A stretch of DNA of 64,000 nt from Paracyclopina nana. Lineage: Eukaryota; Arthropoda; Copepoda; Cyclopoida; Cyclopettidae. The notes beneath the pieces were generated by a model. That model did not search any database. It was not told where the DNA came from and saw nothing but the letters and a program-made list of their open reading frames with translations. Position numbers and translations under genes: made by a program. The stretch lies in NCBI GenBank assembly GCA_019096065.1, contig JAGUCH010000001.1:11594001-11658000 (forward strand). Reading direction: 5' to 3'. Below, in pieces: positions 1-13,000 of this stretch. Every line of letters starts with the position of its first letter. Position 1 is the first letter of the stretch.

Positions 1-3000
1 ACATTTTTGGCTTCTTAACACCTCCAAGTGATTCACATCAAAAAATGAAGTAGCTTTTGAAAGTGCAGCATTTTTTATTAGCACACCCTATTCTTTCAAT
101 TGAGAGGGTTTGAGATGAGGCTATTGAAAATTTGAAATGGCTTCTTTATTGGCTAATGGCAATTGGAGCTGAAAACGACATGATAAAAACAAACAACCAT
201 CCCTGATAGTGAACGCGAGCAAATCTCGAAAAAAGGTGGTAAAACTAGTTTTTCCATGTATTCACTGTGGGTTTTTTCAAAAAGATTAGACCCAGATAGC
301 GTTCTGTTGTCAAAAGTTGTTCATCTTCGCATCAGTCAAAAGACAACCGACAAGAGTGTGTCAAAATGGCTTTTTTTCCTTTCAGAGAACATTTCACACT
401 TCAAACCACATCATTAACAAGTTTTGCCTCATTTCACAAATCGGTTTTAAAGAGTCGCGGCTCTCGTGCTCAAGCCAATTTCCTCGTTTTTAACGCTCTA
501 ACCATTTTTCTACCATACTTTTTTCAATTCCCTTTTTTAATGCCAACATCTCAAAGTCAATGCGGATGGACGATCTTACCTTGTTGGTACATGTGCAGCT
601 CGGAAAACTGTCTTGGTAAGGAAAAACTTCACTTCACTGAGCTGACGAAACTGGCAATCGACCTCTCGCGTCGACCGTAGCTGGAGCACTGACGGGATCT
701 CAGCTACGATCGGCGCGCCCCTCGCCCAAACGCCGTGTGTACATTTCGTGGCCATCGGCGGGTATCGCACATCTCGCAGAGAAACGTGCGAGCGCGTCAG
801 CTCTTCTTCACTACATATGCTCAGGTAAATAATAATAGCCATGATGGACAAAACTCGCTCAAAGAGGCACACATGAATTATGCATGCCGAAAAATTGTTT
901 TGGCCTGCTTTGCTCGACTCAAACTTGACAGAGGGAACGAGCTCGCTCGCAAGCTGAGATGGGAAATCCAGCAACATATGTATCTGTGGATGTAGATTTT
1001 AAAGCAGGGTAAAAGTAGAGCACTGAGATTTGATGAGAGTATCTCGTTCTTAACAACAGCTGAACTTTTTTGTGACAAAATTTACTAAGGCACAGCTCAA
1101 ACTACAGCTCCGATCGGAACGAAAATTTGAGGTGTTCATGGTTTCTCGATACAGTTACCAAATTGCGAATAAAAAATTGCACAACATAACATAAAAAACG
1201 GTGTAACAAAAATGGGCAGTTGTCGTGCTACCGTAGGCCGGCCGGCCACCTTTAGGCTGTTTTTGTGAACTGAGTTTTGAGAACGTTTTACTCATCAAAA
1301 TACAAGGCTCTAGGTAAAAGTATGCGCGCGGGGAAGATTGCAGGGCAGACAAGTTTATGAACATGGTTATGCGCATAATGGATGATGATGGTATTTATAA
1401 GTCACAAAGCTAGTCATGATTCCCAGGTCATGATGATGTGCTGACGTCGTCGTTTCTTTATGGCGGCGGTGGGACACTGCCCGCCACGTGCACCAGGCAA
1501 ATGTTGCCATTTCGCAGTTTTATGCTGTCAGCTTTTAGATGTAAATTCTGACCCACTTGAGTAGCGCACTACTGTTAGCTGTGCCAACGCTATTTTAATG
1601 CGAAGCTATGAGAGTTATTCAAAAAATGCATGTGTATATGGATTTTAAAAGTATTTAGGAATTTAGGGTTCTGGAACTGTTTGGCATGAGATGGAAAAAA
1701 TCTAATCTTTGTGAAGAGCCAACAAAGAAGTTGTTTCGGTTTAAAAAAGGTTTTGCATCTCTGCAGGTGCGAAATTTTGTGGGGTGCTTGGTGTAGTCTT
1801 ACTTTGTCAGTTGGGGGGCGAGAAAAACGTTATGGTTGCTTCATCAGGGTCAAAGAATTCCTTAGCTAAAGTTCATGCTCTCAAGTCACAGTTAATTATG
1901 TGGAAAAAAGTGTTCATTTTCAGCTGGGAAAATACCCCCAAAAGCATTTTTCCGAGTGGTCTGTTTGAAAAACAAAGCCTGATCAATAAACAACAGGTTC
2001 TTTTCAGTCTTTCTCTGTGTCTTTTGAGTGACTTTTAACCATTCGCCTCAAATTGGTTTCGTCCGGTAATTTACTGCGACGAGCCGTACGCACAAGCTGA
2101 GAAAAGTCAATAAAAACCTCCAATTTTCTGCAAGGAACAACACTTCAACTGCTACATTTTTTTCCGCCATATTAAAACACGGACTAGCAGGTTAAAATAC
2201 AGGAAGATCTCCAGCGTTTTGTTTAATTTGACCACAAATCTCGCTCGAATTCAATCAAAAACAAAATGGAGTAGCATGCAACATGCATGACTTCCACTTC
2301 TTCAATATGAGATTGTAAAATTTGATATGAATGAAATCTTTTAGACACGAGATTGTGCCACAATTTCCCCCTTGCTCGTTGGTTGTAATTCTTCAAAGAG
2401 GCTCTCACGGTCAATTTCGCACACTTATTGCGGTTTCACAGCCGTTCTTTTTATGCCACAATTTGGGCTCTTAAATTCAATTTTTATTTTCGCAACCAGG
2501 TGTTGCCGTTTCCCTAATACCGATGGCCATGGGCAACTATTTTTAAGAGGAGAAAGTCTTATAAGAAGTGTTGGTGGAACAAATCTACTGTCAAAATATG
2601 TAATAAGGCCAATAAATGAATTCCAACCAAGGAAATTACTAGATTCCAAAACACTCGAGGAAACAGTTTAGTGTGACGTCTTTATGGTGCCACAACACTT
2701 TGCGTGCGCAAAATGGCCAAAACACTTGAAGAATAGTGCACCGAGTGTCCATTATTAAAATAGTAGCAACAGAACTAGTTCTACTAGCATTTTGGCTTGT
2801 TTGGTGAAAATAGAGCTTGGCCCGTGGCAATTTTTGAAGGTGGGAGCCAAAGTTGCCAAATTTCCCACAATCTTTCTTGAGTAGTCGCCACAGAGTTGCA
2901 ATTGGCTAACTGGAGCATGCTGTTCAAAAACATGAAGAGAGCTTGATTTGTGGTTCCATATCGTGGCAAATGGGAAATATGGTAGTACAGCATGCTCCCG

Positions 3001-3400
3001 AGATCATGCAACTACTCGCGAATGAACGGCTGATATGATAAATCGAGCGATGAGTTTTAGGGCTAATAATCAGCTACCGCTGACGCATTTTTCAGCAGAC
3101 AGGCTAAGCAGCTTAGCAGAGTGAGCAAACCACAGCAAAGAAATAGTTCCTCGTGTGAAATTGGGCAAGCGTTACTCAGCTCAGCCTTCAACTACTGTTA
3201 ACAAACCGATTTATGTTTTCAAATAAAGGATTTTGTTGGAAGAATTCAAAGTGTTGTGATTTTTTTTCAAAGAAGTACCTTTAGTCAAACTAATAGTGAT
3301 TCATTTTTATGTGCTGCATGATACCAGCGAGGACAAAAAATAAAAGAAAGAAGAAGCCATTGATAAAGTGAGCCCATCATGAAGTTGATTTATTGCGAGA
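1..3400. other. Gene-free stretch with one GC-rich patch
   Basis: I see no coding exon here with recognisable homology. The open frames are short and overlap on both strands. A GC-rich patch at about 655-815 stands out from the AT-rich surroundings and is followed by a good plus-strand splice donor (TCAG|GTAAAT at 821-830), so it could be the untranslated first exon of a plus-strand gene. That is weak inference; no downstream exon was found. Confidence 0.4.
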
Positions 3401-3439
3401 AATTCATTCATTTGGTTATTAAATTCAGGTAAAAAACGG

Positions 3440-4418
3440 ATCATCTTGAACATCTTGGTGACAAAGTCCGGCCTGAAAACCAAAATAAAGCCATGATCAC
3501 CTCAATTGAGACCCTTGACGTCCTGTTTACCCCAGGACATATTATTGATGACAGCACTTCAGCCATGACTTGAACGACCTGTGCTAGTCATCTTGAACAT
3601 CCTGGATCCAAAGTCTAACACAATTAAGTCAAATCATGATTAGCTGAGAAAAGAAGTATCATCCTCTTTTCTGAACATTAAATTTGTAAGGTATGGCCTG
3701 TACTTGTCATCTTGAACATCCTGGAGAACATTGACTTGTCTTCTAGAGCCTGTGCTTATCTAAATGAGACCAAGCCCGTTCTGAACATAAAACAACGTCA
3801 GGATTGGCCTACAGCAATAGTTAGATTCTTTGAGATGAATTAGCTGACATAGGCAAATCCACAAGTAAAACCTAGTCAAATCTACAAAAAATGTACAAAT
3901 AAACAGTCACAAATTTGAGGCTCCACATTCATCTCTCGCCATTTCCACCTTGGTCCACCTTGGTCAATCCACCTTTGGTTGCTGTATCTAATGTCTTACC
4001 TACCTAAGCACAGTAACTTTATTTTAGAAAGCTCCTTAACTAACGAAGATACATAAGGGTTAAAAAATTGAATGATATAGATCCAATCCAGCACTTTGGT
4101 CCTCTTGAACATTGGCTTGGCGATGACAAGTGTCTAGAGAACAAAATGGCTTCTTTCAAGGGACCTAAAAGCAAACTGACTGTTATTTTAATAAATCTCA
4201 TCGTTTTTTTGGTAAATCTTGCCTAACATGACGATTATTAGCACTTTGGTCCTCTTGGCAATGACAAGTGTTATTAAGTTCTTGATCTTCCTGGAGTCAA
4301 GATTGGCCAACTTGGTTAGGAGCATTGATCATCCAGCAATCCTAGAATAGGTCACTGGTCATTTTGAGCGTCTTGGAGGCCAAGTCCGGCCTGGAAGATG
4401 ATTTAAAGTTGAAATTTG
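3440..4418. repeat. Degenerate left flank of the 142-bp satellite
   Basis: Fragments of the satellite monomer recur in diverged form. Examples are a CAGCCATGACTTGAACGACC variant near 3562, AAGTCCGGCCTG near 3466 and 4382, and CATCTTGAACATCCTGG near 3590 and 3712. Interspersed pieces such as GTGTCTAGAGA near 4131 reappear just beyond the right edge of the array (about 6222), so these were probably part of an older, longer array or of its host sequence. Divergence falls off towards 4419, where the homogeneous array starts. This old-edge, young-core pattern is typical of satellites homogenised by unequal exchange. Confidence 0.7.
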
Positions 4419-6216
4419 CTCAATTGATGCACTAAGCGACCCACTTACCTAATTTTAATGGTGTAAGTGCTTCAGCCATGACCTGAACGACCTGTACTTG
4501 TCATCTTGGGCATCCTGGAGACCAAGTCCGGCCTGGAATAAGAAATAATGTCATGATTGGCTCAATTGATACACTAAGCGTCCTACTTACCTAATTTTAA
4601 TGGTGTAAGTGCTTCAGCCATGACCTGAACGACCTGTACTTGTCATCTTGGGCATCCTGGAGACCAAGTCCGGCCTGGAATAAGAAATAAAGTCATGATT
4701 GGCTCAATTGATGCACTAAGCGACCCACTTACCTAATTTTAATGGTGTAAGTGCTTCAGCCATGACCTGAACGACCTATACTTGTCATCTTGGGCATCCT
4801 GGAGACCAAGTCCGGCCTGGAATAAGAAATAAAGTCATGATTGGCTCAATTGATGCACTAAGCGACCCACTTACCTAATTTTAATGGTGTAAGTGCTTCA
4901 GCCATGACCTGAACGACCTGTACTTGTCATCTTGGGCATCCTGGAGACCAAGTCCGGCCTGGAATAAGAAATAAAGTCATGATTGGCTCAATTGATGCAC
5001 TAAGCAGCCCACTTACCTAATTTTAATGGTGTAAGTGCTTCAGCCATGACCTGAACGACCTGTACTTGTTATCTTGGGCATCCTGGAGACCAAGTCCGGC
5101 CTGGAATAAGAAATAAAGTCATGATTGGCTCAATTGATGCACTAAGCAGCCCACTTACCTAATTTTAATGGTGTAAGTGCTTCAGCCATGACCTGAACGA
5201 CCTATACTTGTCATCTTGGGCATCCTGGAGACCAAGTCCGGCCTGGAATAAGAAATAAAGTCATGATTGGCTCAATTGATGCACTAAGCAGCCCACTTAC
5301 CTAATTTTAATGGTGTAAGTGCTTCAGCCATGACCTGAACGACCTATACTTGTCATCTTGGGCATCCTGGAGACCAAGTCCGGCCTGGAATAAGAAATAA
5401 AGTCATGATTGGCTCAATTGATGCACTAAGCGACCCACTTACCTAATTTTAATGGTGTAAGTGCTTCAGCCATGACCTGAACGACCTGTACTTGTCATCT
5501 TGGGCATCCTGGAGACCAAGTCCGGCCTGGAATAAGAAATAAAGTCATGATTGGCTCAATTGATGCACTAAGCAGCCCACTTACCTAATTTTAATGGTGT
5601 AAGTGCTTCAGCCATGACCTGAACGACCTGTACTTGTTATCTTGGGCATCCTGGAGACCAAGTCCGGCCTGGAATAAGAAATAAAGTCATGATTGGCTCA
5701 ATTGATGCACTAAGCAGCCCACTTACCTAATTTTAATGGTGTAAGTGCTTCAGCCATGACCTGAACGACCTATACTTGTCATCTTGGGCATCCTGGAGAC
5801 CAAGTCCGGCCTGGAATAAGAAATAAAGTCATGATTGGCTCAATTGATGCACTAAGCAGCCCACTTACCTAATTTTAATGGTGTAAGTGCTTCAGCCATG
5901 ACCTGAACGACCTATACTTGTCATCTTGGGCATCCTGGAGACCAAGTCCGGCCTGGAATAAGAAATAAAGTCATGATTGGCTCAATTGATGCACTAAGCG
6001 GCCCACTTGCCTAATTTTAATGGTGTAAGTGCTTCAGCCATGACCTGAACGACCTGTACTTGTTATCTTGGGCATCCTGGAGACCAAGTCCGGCCTGGAA
6101 TAAGAAATAAAGTCATGATTGGCTCAATTGATACACTAAGTGTCCTACTTACCTAATTTTAATGGTGTAAGTGCTTCAGCTATGACCTGTACTTGTCATC
6201 TTGGGCATCCTGGAGA
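4419..6216. repeat. 142-bp tandem satellite, about 13 near-identical monomers
   Basis: The landmark CAGCCATGACCTGAACGACC recurs at 4473, 4615, 4757, 4899, 5041, 5183, 5325, 5467, 5609, 5751, 5893 and 6035, with a truncated copy at 6177. Every spacing is exactly 142 bp. Monomers differ by only a few substitutions (CTGTAC/CTATAC, TTGTCAT/TTGTTAT, GCGACCC/GCAGCCC/GTGTCC). Each unit carries an inverted repeat CACTTAC...GTAAGTG with a 14-nt loop. There is no long open frame, so it is non-coding satellite DNA. Confidence 0.95.
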
Positions 6217-6811
6217 CAGGTGTCTAGAGATGCTTCTATTGATTCTGTCAAGAGACCTGAAAGAAAACTTCGTTAAAAAATGGACACTTGGCTAAGGTTC
6301 ACTTGCATTACCTAATAAGGACGAACCCAGGGTAGGAATGACAGGTGTCTGAAGACTCTTCTCTTGATGCAGTAAAAAAAACGGACACTTTTGGCGCGTC
6401 GGCATCATTTGTTATTGTTTTGGTCACTAAAAAATCAGTAGACAGCACTTTGATGCAAAGTAGGAAGTTTGCTGCGAGGATGCTGTAATATTAAATGATA
6501 TTCATGAAACCAACAAAAAAATACTGAATTCAAGCTTGATTAAAGTTTAACATGTATAATTAGTGTCCTATCATGAAATATTCTGCTTTTATTTTTTGAT
6601 TAAAATAAAAAATAACACTAGCAATGCTACATTTTTATTGCATTGCTATAAACTTTCCTGAGAGCTATGCTCCGGAACTTGGACGAAATTTATCGCTCAA
6701 CCTGTTACTAAGTGATGTAGCACTTTGCCGTTTCTCAACTAACAATCTTCAAACATCTCAACACTTTTTTATTTTTCTGATCAATTTTTCTTACAACCCT
6801 TTTTCATCAAA
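6217..6811. other. Spacer between satellite and transposase-like gene
   Basis: Diverged satellite remnants run to about 6400. AT-rich DNA follows up to the start codon at 6812 and presumably contains the promoter. I looked for a terminal inverted repeat or a TA duplication matching sequence downstream of 8705 and saw none. Confidence 0.4.
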
Positions 6812-8705
6812 ATGGAGAGGTTTATGAGCGAGAAGGAAAAATCTGTCGTTAAAAAGTTAAGAATTGCCAAAAATAGAGGAAATCCAACAGTGCCAATTAA
6901 TTTCGAGGAGCTCAGAGCCCAAAACATTAACAGGAAGCAATACACGGATAAAGAACGGTAAGAATTTTTTATTACAAGAATACTACCCCTTCACAGAGGA
7001 TCACATACCGCTTTTACCCTCATACCACACATTTTCTATACAGCTTTTAGCAAAAACCGACTATTATAGCTCTTTTTTAACATTATGCAGATCAAAAATG
7101 GTTGAATGGACGTTGGCCACTAGCGCAAAAAGAGCTCAAAATCGCTGGATTGATGAATATGGTATAGATCGTGTACCAGCATTGACAACCTTTACAAGGG
7201 TGACTAAAAAGTTTCAGGCACTCGGAATGGTTCAGAATCAGGTACAATTTGGCAACAAATTATAATTAAATGGATGAGAATAATCTGAATTTCTTTTCAT
7301 AATCTTTGAAGAATAAATATGTCGAGCGAGAAAGGTCAGTGCGCACCTCGGCCAAAATAAAGGAGGTTTATGAAGGTCTAACTGCTGAAAAAGACAATCC
7401 TGTGATGATGCAAGGATCGAGTTCACGACGCAACAACTTTGGTATTGCAAACTCCAAGTTTTGAGCTTTTCAATAATAAGCTCATATTTTCATAGGATTG
7501 AAGCCTTCCAGCTTTCTTCGGATTGTCAATGAAGACTTGGGCATGCGAGCTTATAAACCAGGTACAAACCCTCACACAATGCCAAACACTTTCTGCGAAA
7601 TGCTCTACTTAAATATTTACAGCTGAAGAGCATAAGTTCAATGAAGTCGTAGACCCTCAGATGAGGACAATTTTTTGCGAGTGGATCTTGCTACAAGTTG
7701 AAAATGATCCCGGATTTTTGAGAAAGCTAATAATGACCGACGAAACCACATTCACTCTCGGAGGTAATTCAGCTTTAAAAATGGACATAATGCATGAGCA
7801 AAATGTAGTTTCTGATTCCTCTATGACAGACTGCACTTTTATCTACATTTTATGTTCAGGCCATGTTAACCATCAGACGCATCGTCGATACTCGGAAGAC
7901 CAAGAAGGTCGACCGGATTTTTTTACAACCCAACCAGAAAACCAGCAAAAGCTACACGTTTGGATTGGAGTGATCGGAGATGGCAGAAAGATACCAATCA
8001 AGGTTTTTCGAGAAAGTGTGGATGGCAAAGCGTACCATAGGTAATTTCTAAGCCTTTCTGCACAAAGATATAAATTGCATAAATAAATCCATGTACTTAA
8101 CTCTTGGGCAATGTTCAAAAAACTATTCATTGGTTTTATTCCAGAATGCTTGTGCATCACGTAATGCCTTTTTTAAGGGATGCCATACCTCGTGAACGTC
8201 TGCAGACTCTTTACTGGCAGCAAGATGGTGCTCCACCCCATATTTACAGGTATTATTATGCCTTTCATAGTGATAAAAATGGAGGCAAACTGAAAGTTTC
8301 TGTGTCTAGGCAAGCAAAAAATTATCTCAGAAGCCAATTTGGAAACCGCCTCATAGGCAGAGGTTTCAATGACCCTCAAAATGGATTTTTTGGCATTGAT
8401 TGGCCTGCCCGTTCACCTGACCTCACTGTCCTCGATTATTGGTTAAATAATCGCATTAAAAGTAGGCTAAACATAATTTCAAAATTGAGAAAAGTTCAAT
8501 TTTTTCTTTTTTAGCTCATGTTTATGCTCACCCTACTCCACAAACAATGGAAGAATTGGAAGCAAAAGTCATCCGTGTCTACAGTGAAATTACAGCTGAA
8601 GAGATCATCAATGCATTTGATGCTATTATTGGCAAAGCAAAGAAGTGCCTCTTCTACCGTGGAGGCATATTTGAAAGTCGACCTGACCCTCCTCGTGATT
8701 TTTAG
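6812..8705 (+). CDS. Nine-exon DDE/D transposase-like protein, apparently intact
   Basis: Nine exons join in one frame to 420 residues: 6812-6957, 7091-7241, 7312-7441, 7496-7561, 7623-7763, 7860-8040, 8145-8249, 8310-8461 and 8515-8705. All introns are GT-AG, 45-132 nt, and all phases agree. The catalytic signature is Tc1/mariner/IS630-like: MTDETTF (Asp about 204), QQDGAPPH (Asp about 299) and WPARSPDLTVLDYWL (Asp about 349). That leaves 49 residues between the second and third acids, more than the usual 34-41. The N-terminal 130 residues are basic and presumably DNA-binding. There is no internal stop. An ATTAAA lies about 60 nt past the stop. Eight spliced introns and no visible terminal repeats suggest either a host-domesticated gene or an intron-rich element family. 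Splicing is inferred, not shown. Confidence 0.8.
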
Positions 8706-9953
8706 TTCTCCCTTATGTCTCTAGTCAATTTACAATTTGTTATTTTTTTATGATTTTTATTATTAAACCTTGTTTGCTGTCAGTTACCTGAACTCATTTA
8801 AAAGCTTATTTAGGCAAGAAATATTGGAATAAGTATAGCTTACCTTTAGAGATTGGTTGTGGCACTTTTATTAAAAACATATAAAAAATACAATCCAAGA
8901 TTAAACAGCGTTGACAAGCGCCATTTTCGCATGAAGGTCAGCATTTTTGCGTCATACATATTCCTCCGCTGTTATTGATTAGCCGAGAGCGCGCTCCTTA
9001 CGGCCGCAACGGAGTTGACGCATTTTAGTGAGCTCGAGCTTTGCATTTTAATAAATACTCATGGCGCCATCTCTCGGCTAGATGCATGATCCAGGGTGCA
9101 TGCTGTACAACTGCCAGTATATTTAGTGTGCTGACAACTATCATTAACAACGAGCAAACAAAGATTACAAATGGAATTCGAATCAGACAGCAGAACTTTA
9201 GCTCTCTAGTACAATTGAGATTTTCATCTTTGATATTTAATTGATTTTTGGGCTTCTTGCTGCACTACTCATGCAACTTTTGTTCCTGGGAACCAAGCTC
9301 GGAAGCTAACAAGTTATGAGAAAAAATTGAGCGTTTCTCAAAAAGCATGACTCAGTAACCTAAATTGTCCATGAAGTACTAGAAGCACCAGTATAAGGAG
9401 GCATTTCCTTTGGAAACAAATCAATCCCTGAAGTAAAAGTGTCGTCAGTTTGAGAAAAAGTAGGAAAAATGAAGGCAGCAGCTCGTTCTCATGCTTCCCA
9501 TATGTAGCCAAGCAAGCCAACTGTCTCACTTAGCAGTCCCTTTTCGACTTGTTTTGAAGTCGAGGCCAAGCTTTGAAGAAGACAACAACAACAACAACAA
9601 CACGCGGCCGGAAGTCTGAAAATCCAAGTTTCTTTTCCACCCTAGGCAAGGTTTTTTCCATTTTACTGCTATTTATTCCTTGCTTCCTCCCCTAATTTTG
9701 ATGACAACTGATGCACATTCACAGTACAGTCTCTGTCATGAAGTTTCACTTGGCTCATGTATGCATGGCCTCTTATCTGGCGCAAAAAATGCCATCTCTA
9801 TTGTTTCATAATTAACAAAAAAGATTTAAATCTTAGCAAGTGAAACCTCCCCTTGATGAAGCCTTAAAAGTTGCGCAATAGAGTGTTTTCCTTATGAAAA
9901 AGCAGTGCCATATAAATCTTATCTGGAATCAGCCACCATTTTTTTTTTGCAAG
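8706..9953. other. Gene-free stretch
   Basis: No coding exon is recognised. A GC-rich segment near 8985-9030 is flanked by AT-rich DNA, and a (CAA)n microsatellite lies near 9585-9605. Confidence 0.4.
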
Positions 9954-10068
9954 ATTCACTATTTGATCAGGATTCAAGGCTGGCATTATGAATTTATTAG
10001 GACACGTAAAACAATGCGCAACGCTCAGTCTCAGCTGAGTGACTTCAACGCGCGGAAGAATAAGAAGG
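9954..10068 (+). CDS. Possible isolated coding exon, unrecognised
   Basis: A polypyrimidine tract ending in GCAAG precedes 9954 and a strong donor (GTGAGT) follows 10068. The 115 nt between them are open in one frame with balanced codon use (for example MRNAQSQLSDFNARKNKK from the ATG at 10014). I do not recognise the peptide and found no partner exon. It may be one small exon of a long-intron gene, or chance. Confidence 0.25.
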
Positions 10069-13000
10069 GTGAGTTTTTCATGCATACTTTTGAAATCATT
10101 TTTTGTCACTTCCTTTTCATCTCTCGTGTGCATTTAAAAACGCTATTTGTGCACACCACAAAGGAAACGTCACTCAGTGGCTTGCTAATAAATGAAATTT
10201 TTGGACTGCTGTTGTTATTGTTGCCACAGTAATTGTGCCAAGATCATGCCATGCATCATCAGCGATCTGCTATAAATCACAAGATTCGATTACATAGCCA
10301 CAAATCAAACCGTCATTAAAGGGGAGCAAAGCTCTCAACTGCCTATTACAACGGCGACTCGCGGAGGAAAACCAAAAGAGCTTTTGTTTTGCCTGTATTC
10401 AAAGGATCTTGCCAATTATTCAGCCTAATGACACAAGAGTCAGTTGAACTCTGAAGAGCTTTGCTGCTGCTCGCGGAATTTATGATCCTTGTTCTTTACC
10501 ATTTACCCAAAAGGGGTTTGGGGTTAAAACAAAAAATAGCTTTTGTGATGCCACAAAGAGCAAAAAATCGTCACAGCAGGGAAGTAAAATTCTCGTGATT
10601 GTGTGCATACAGCCATCGTAAAGTTCATCTGGAACTGCTTTTTAAGGTGGGCAATGTGATTTCCATCTACCACAGAACAGCTTCAAAACAACCAGCCTTT
10701 TTTAACCTCTGTGAACTCGACGAAGAAAACAGAAAGCGCGTCTGTTTTTCATGGCAATCAAATAGGCAATTTCGATTGGGGACCCACCTAGCTTAGCTAA
10801 GCAAAATTAACTTTTGAATATTTTTCACAGCCAGCCATGAAGTCACAGTTTAATGGCTTCTAATGGGCAACAACGAGACAAAATCACCTGAGCATTCGGG
10901 TCTGAGGTCAGACCTCAGAGTGGTCTATGATCTTTATGCTTGGGGCAAGAAAAACCAGTAAAATGATAATGACCACCACCAACTACTTTGAATATTCCTC
11001 TTGCTGCAGCAGTTGTTGTTGTTGTTGCCAAACCATTTAATGATGACTTCTAATGAAGCCAGGATAAAAAACAATATGACTAGAGCAGCTGTCAGAGCAA
11101 AAGTGGAAGCAAGAAAAAAAAATGTTTTTAACTTGCTATGATTATGTTTTTCAATTTTCCTTTTGGACATATTGTCGACATTTTATCATCTATTCCATGC
11201 CAGTTTTTGATGCATTTTTGTCTACATATGTAAATGAAGCATATCTCTTAGCGCATACTATTGAAAATGCAAAGGTTTCTGGATCTTGTGGACGCGAATG
11301 ATCAATAATGTGCCCCTATTTTCTGTCAAAAGCCATGGCCAATTTCTGGAGCCCCATCCACTCTCACACAATCATTTTTGTCCAATTTTTGATCCAGTGC
11401 GAAAACCAGAGCTTTAAAATGAAGCTGTATAGTCAGATTAGTCGTGACTGATGCGCGCTGTACCATATGACCTCACAAAGACCTCATAGAAAAATACCTA
11501 GCAAAGGCAACACCTGGAAAATATCACGATTTCACAGCAAAGACGAATTATGTTGACTTACCTCAGGCCACGTAAGTGAGCCGCAAGTTCTCAAAAATGA
11601 TAATTCACCATGCTGCATATAATTGCCGATAGTGAAACCATCCCGCTCTACTACCCTTTGCAGTGCAGCAGAATTGTTTCTCGAAAAATCAGAGTTAGCT
11701 GCCTAGCGTTATACAGGCTTGGGAAAAAGCTGAAATAGGTATGCGGTAAACCACGTAGTTTTTTGGAGAAATAATCGTGGCACGAGTTTAGCACATAATG
11801 TTGGTGTGAATGAAAATTCCTCGAATAATAAGGTAGAAGAGCTTTTTGGTGGGCCAAAAAAGGAGGATCAAAGAAAACGTTGTTGTCACCACTCAGTTTT
11901 CCTCTTCTTGCATGACTTGTCCAGGTGGTATGAGGTCAAAAAAGGCATTTACAAGACACTAAATAACCGAATAGCTTGACAATAATGTCCCCAGCAGACA
12001 CAAAAATGTTGTGCATGCTTGTTCAAAAGGCTTTTTGCGGCTACAAATTTCTACTCTCTCTCTCTCTCTCTGTGTTGCCACACCTTACTTTTCAACTAAC
12101 GGGGCTTAGAAACTATTGCTTGCATGCTAATTAAAATAATTGAAAAGCAGAGAGGCTACGTCAGGACTATTTCATGAAACTTAGAAAAAATGGCCGGAAT
12201 TTCGGTGAAGATGAATTGAGATTAGCGTAATTGACAAGTTCAATTCAAACTGTCTCGATTCACGTCAAAATTCGGTACTTTGTCAAAGACCACACCGATG
12301 ATTGTTTTTGTTTGATTTTCTGCTCAATTTCCTGTGGAAATAACTAACCATAACTACTTCTGAGCTGCTGGCCCATCATCATCGTTGAAGCATTATTATT
12401 TATGGGAAAATCAGGCAAATATTGGCTGAAACCGCGCTGCTCAGAGGAAGTGAGGGGTGAAATGTATTTTAAGCTTGCTTCCCCTTGGAATCCTCGCTAT
12501 AAAATTCCAGCAAAAATAATGTGGGTGGAGTAGTTGTATTAGTTGGGGCGTTGCAAATCTTGCAGATTTGCCAAAACAACTGTCCTTGCATTTTTGGTCA
12601 AAATTAGCAGATGTTTTCCTACCTCCCAAGAAGATGAAAAAATACCATATAAATGCATATAGCTCATTTATTGGCCATCCACTATGACAATTCTAGGCGG
12701 AAGTATGCAAATTAATTCGCTAAACTTATTTTAGTTCTTTCGTCATTTGTGCGGTGGCTCTTATGCTGCTTGCTTCAATGAAAAAGCGGTAAATTCAAAT
12801 TTAGATTTTAGCGCCATTTTTTTAGTGCTCGAGAGGGAGGAGCCTGTTAATCAGCATTACCAGACTTGGAATTTTTACTTCAAAAATTGCTTAAATATGG
12901 CGTTTTCTATCATCTGACAGCTTTTTCGTGAAACTCACGATTCATAGAACTCTACTTTTTTCGTCAGAAGCCCTTCCATAGCATAGTCAGATGAAGTGTA

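Noticed and set aside
366-1078. Overlapping short frames on both strands
   Set aside because: Several frames overlap at similar length without homology, which suggests a GC-rich patch with few stops rather than a gene.
4419-6216. CRISPR array or regular repeat-spacer structure
   Set aside because: The whole 142-bp unit repeats. There are no variable spacers, and the surroundings are eukaryotic.
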